Positions 62,201-64,000 of a stretch of 64,000 bases of DNA are shown here, piece after piece. The notes under the pieces are model-generated. The model ran no database searches, had not been told where the DNA came from, and saw only the letters and a list, made by a program, of their open reading frames with translations. The stretch's first letter is position 1; each line of letters starts with the position of its first letter. The translations under genes and the position numbers were made by a program. The DNA is from Sporocytophaga sp. (lineage in GTDB: Bacteria; Bacteroidota; Bacteroidia; Cytophagales; Cytophagaceae), in NCBI RefSeq assembly GCF_017745095.1, contig NZ_JAGHZZ010000001.1, positions 62,001 through 126,000 of the forward strand, given 5' to 3'.

Positions 62201-62842
62201 TTAATCAACCATAATTGGACCATTATCTGCAAAATCCTTTTCCAAGAGTGTAACATTTACAGAACCAATAACTTTGGCTGGACTATAGGTTGAGTTTTCA
62301 TACGAAACTATATTCATTGTATAGTCAAACTTCAGTCTACCTGTTGATTTGTTAAATGAGTAATTACTTATAGAAAGGGTAGAAGAAGAGTATCCAAAGT
62401 ATATGTCGCTTCTAAAGTTTGTGTTATCAAAAGTCATGAATTTCAGATATTTTCCATTGCCCAAGGCTTTGTTGTAGGAAAAATTGATAGTAAGTCTTGT
62501 TTCATCAGGTTTCTCTTCAAGAGTTTCAATGTAATTTGAAAAGAGTTCGAAGTAGTCTTCAGATTCTTTTGCACTACGTCTAAAAAGGTTTATACCTCTA
62601 GACTCAGAATACAGAGTATAAGATGCATCATCGAGGGATTCAAAATTTTCATAGGTAAACGTTCCCAAAAGTGTATCTGCTGTTCCTGCAGAGTTAAGCT
62701 TGTAAATTTTACCAGAAATATTTCCTTCTTTTCTCAAGGCATCTTGACCGGCAGGGCCAGGAACGGGATCTTTTTTACTACAGGCAGAACTAATTAGTAA
62801 AAGTGTTGCAAAAACTACTGATAGGTAATTGATTTTTTTCAT
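62201..62842 (-). CDS. Paralogous lipoprotein with collagen-like start (copy 1)
   Basis: This 213-residue lipoprotein starts at ATG 62842, or the Met three codons upstream. The lipobox is ISSACSKKD. Directly after it comes a short PGPAGQDA tract. The rest is a beta-rich domain with the shared block YNKALGNGKYLKFMTFD and, near the end, TLSISNYSFNKSTGRLKFDY and VIGSVNVTLLEKD. The same blocks recur in the next two genes, so they are tandem duplicates. Function unknown; probably an envelope lipoprotein. A hairpin terminator separates it from copy 2. Confidence 0.75.
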   Translation of the reverse strand: MKKINYLSVVFATLLLISSACSKKDPVPGPAGQDALRKEGNISGKIYKLNSAGTADTLLGTFTYENFESLDDASYTLYSESRGINLFRRSAKESEDYFELFSNYIETLEEKPDETRLTINFSYNKALGNGKYLKFMTFDNTNFRSDIYFGYSSSTLSISNYSFNKSTGRLKFDYTMNIVSYENSTYSPAKVIGSVNVTLLEKDFADNGPIMVD

Positions 62843-62946
62843 TGTATACATTTTTTTAAAACCTTGAATTTTACCTGATTTTGATCTATAAGGTTACAGT
62901 TATTATAGTTAGCTTTTATTTTATTCGATAAATGATGGACATAAAA

Positions 62947-62971
62947 AAAGCTTCTGTGGAACAGAAGCTTT
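62947..62971 (-). terminator. Hairpin terminator after the second paralogous lipoprotein gene
   Basis: AAAGCTTCTGT / ACAGAAGCTTT with loop GGA, flanked by an A run on the left that becomes the U tract of minus-strand transcripts. Confidence 0.88.
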
Positions 62972-62997
62972 AAAAAATTCAAATTGAATAATGGCTC

Positions 62998-63615
62998 TTA
63001 CTCAATAATGGATCCTTTTCGGAGATATATCTCTTCATTAAGTGCAGCCTCAACAGAGCCTTTTAATGTAAGATCCATACCACCTTGAACCGAACTCTGG
63101 TATTTTGCCTTATAGTTAAACTTAATTTTTCCCGTAGCCTTATCAAATGAATAATCAGATATTTCCATACTTTCATTGATCGTCGTAGCTGATGCTGTCA
63201 GAGAAAGTAATTTGCCATTTCCAAGTGTATCGTGAAGAGTGTAATCTAAGTTAAAGATGAGATTCTCTAATGGTTCTGAAGGAGCCTGATTTGATGATAT
63301 GGATATGGATGTTAAATTTTTTGTATTTAATCTCCAGATGTAAAATCTGGACAATTCACCTTCCGAATATTGTGAGTTTGTGAAGTCATCTTCATGGAGG
63401 TATTCAGTGGAAAGGATCAAAGAATCATCACCATGTGAGGACTTTGTATATACATCCATTTTCACAAATCCGTTTTTTCTGATATGCTCTTCAAGTGATT
63501 TTCCATCTGGCCCGGCAGGGCCTGTAGGTCCAGGAACTTTTTCTTTTTTACAACCGAAAAAAGTTAACAATGAAGCTAATGCCAAAATATATAATTTAGA
63601 TCTTTTCATTTTCAT
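62998..63615 (-). CDS. Paralogous lipoprotein with collagen-like start (copy 2)
   Basis: This 205-residue lipoprotein has lipobox TFFGCKKEK near residue 22, then the collagen-like tract PGPTGPAGPDGKS. The body shares with its neighbours the blocks TLHDTLGNGKLLSLTAS and MEISDYSFDKATGKIKFNYK and a final SVEAALNEE. The Gly-x-Y tract is longer than in copy 1. It has its own terminator on the right-to-left side. Role unknown. Confidence 0.75.
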   Translation of the reverse strand: MKMKRSKLYILALASLLTFFGCKKEKVPGPTGPAGPDGKSLEEHIRKNGFVKMDVYTKSSHGDDSLILSTEYLHEDDFTNSQYSEGELSRFYIWRLNTKNLTSISISSNQAPSEPLENLIFNLDYTLHDTLGNGKLLSLTASATTINESMEISDYSFDKATGKIKFNYKAKYQSSVQGGMDLTLKGSVEAALNEEIYLRKGSIIE

Positions 63616-63635
63616 CAGTATTTAAAAAAAGTGAA

Positions 63636-64000
63636 TTAATTGTTGACATTACCTGATCTTAAAGTAACTATTTCTTTGAGCGTTACATCCACCGATCCGA
63701 TTACTTTTGAGTTTTTTCCAGAGAGTGTTTCATTGCCAACATAAAGTATTTCAAAATCAAACTTCAGATTTCTCGAGTTTTTATCAAAGCTGTAATTGCT
63801 TATTGAAAATGAAGATTCAGTCCAGGGGCTTACATCAGTTCTGACATTATTGTGAGGACGAGACGTTTCTCCGAACCTTAAATATTTTCCATTGCCTAAA
63901 TCCTTGACATAACCAAAATAGATATTAGTCATTCCAGGCATTATGCCAGGCTTTATGGTATCAGTCATAATATCTATGTAACTGCTTAGTATAAAGATGT
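63636..64000 (-). CDS. Paralogous lipoprotein, C-terminal part (copy 3, runs off window)
   Basis: The frame is open to the right edge; the first Met in the window is at 63968, but in-frame codons upstream (IFILSSYIDI) have no stop, so the start is outside. It shares with copies 1 and 2 the blocks VKDLGNGKYLRFGET, FSISNYSFDKNSRNLKFDFE and VIGSVDVTLKEIV. The lipobox and any collagen-like tract cannot be seen. It is closest to copy 1 in the VIGSV[ND]VTL block. Confidence 0.75.
   Translation of the reverse strand, partial: IFILSSYIDIMTDTIKPGIMPGMTNIYFGYVKDLGNGKYLRFGETSRPHNNVRTDVSPWTESSFSISNYSFDKNSRNLKFDFEILYVGNETLSGKNSKVIGSVDVTLKEIVTLRSGNVNN

Noticed and set aside
1-64000. tRNA or rRNA genes
   Set aside because: I saw no cloverleaf-like or rRNA-like conserved sequence in the gaps, but a covariance-model scan was not possible.

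Overview
This AT-rich window looks like chromosomal DNA of a gliding, polymer-degrading member of the Bacteroidota, most likely a Cytophagales relative (for example Cytophaga or Sporocytophaga). The evidence is three proteins: a leucine-rich-repeat protein, a subtilisin-like protease and a GH5 glycanase. All three end in the YPNP-type sorting domain of the type IX secretion system. Many Bacteroidota-restricted DUF families, lipoproteins and hybrid histidine kinases agree. The genus is an inference. I saw no rRNA, tRNA or CRISPR array.

Layout. (1) 1-8.8 kb: the 3' end of mnmG, a zinc-ribbon methyltransferase and an Ig-like lipoprotein. Then comes a 445-bp gap with DnaA-box-like sites, an AT-only block and an apparent change of G/C strand bias, which is a candidate replication origin. 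A TPR protein, an acyl-CoA synthetase, a DUF4380 protein and an AlkD-like protein follow. (2) 8.8-16.5 kb, minus strand: two glycosyltransferases, a DUF2147 protein, and an exosortase locus made of an exosortase-family protease, a partner membrane protein, a large LRR/T9SS protein and a 71-aa protein with a PID-CTERM-like tail. Just upstream of the exosortase is a 21-bp (42-bp dimeric) tandem repeat array. (3) 17-22.7 kb: a DUF4345/AraC divergent pair, then a minus-strand operon of GT2, YdjC-type deacetylase, ArnT-like GT39 and a flippase-like protein. This gene set parallels the lipid A amino-sugar pathways of Francisella and Bordetella. (4) 23-26.6 kb: three kynurenine pathway genes (3-hydroxyanthranilate dioxygenase, kynureninase, kynurenine monooxygenase).

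(5) 26.6-36.1 kb: an accessory-looking region with DUF4238, DUF4272 and NADAR proteins. It also holds an IS3-family element inserted with a 4-bp target duplication into an already frameshifted REP-type Y1 transposase gene, followed by a cupin, a Crp/Fnr regulator, a hydrolase and small secreted or membrane proteins. (6) 36.4-40.7 kb: a surface-sugar-like cluster of two Gfo/Idh/MocA oxidoreductases, a HAD-like phosphatase, a GT2 and a methyltransferase. (7) 40.9-47.5 kb: a LamG-like pseudogene, an HxlR/DoxX divergent pair with a visible dyad, a methyltransferase, a lipocalin-like lipoprotein, an AI-2E transporter, an MltF-like transglycosylase and a DUF2231 protein. (8) 47.6-54.7 kb: an overlapping four-gene signalling operon of giant hybrid kinase, CheR, CheB and REC-PAS-kinase, with no chemoreceptor in sight. 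(9) 54.8-64 kb: the S8 protease and the GH5 enzyme converging on one terminator, a GreA/Rnk-like factor, a zinc-ribbon protein, and three tandem paralogous lipoproteins, two of which show a short collagen-like tract (the third runs off the window).
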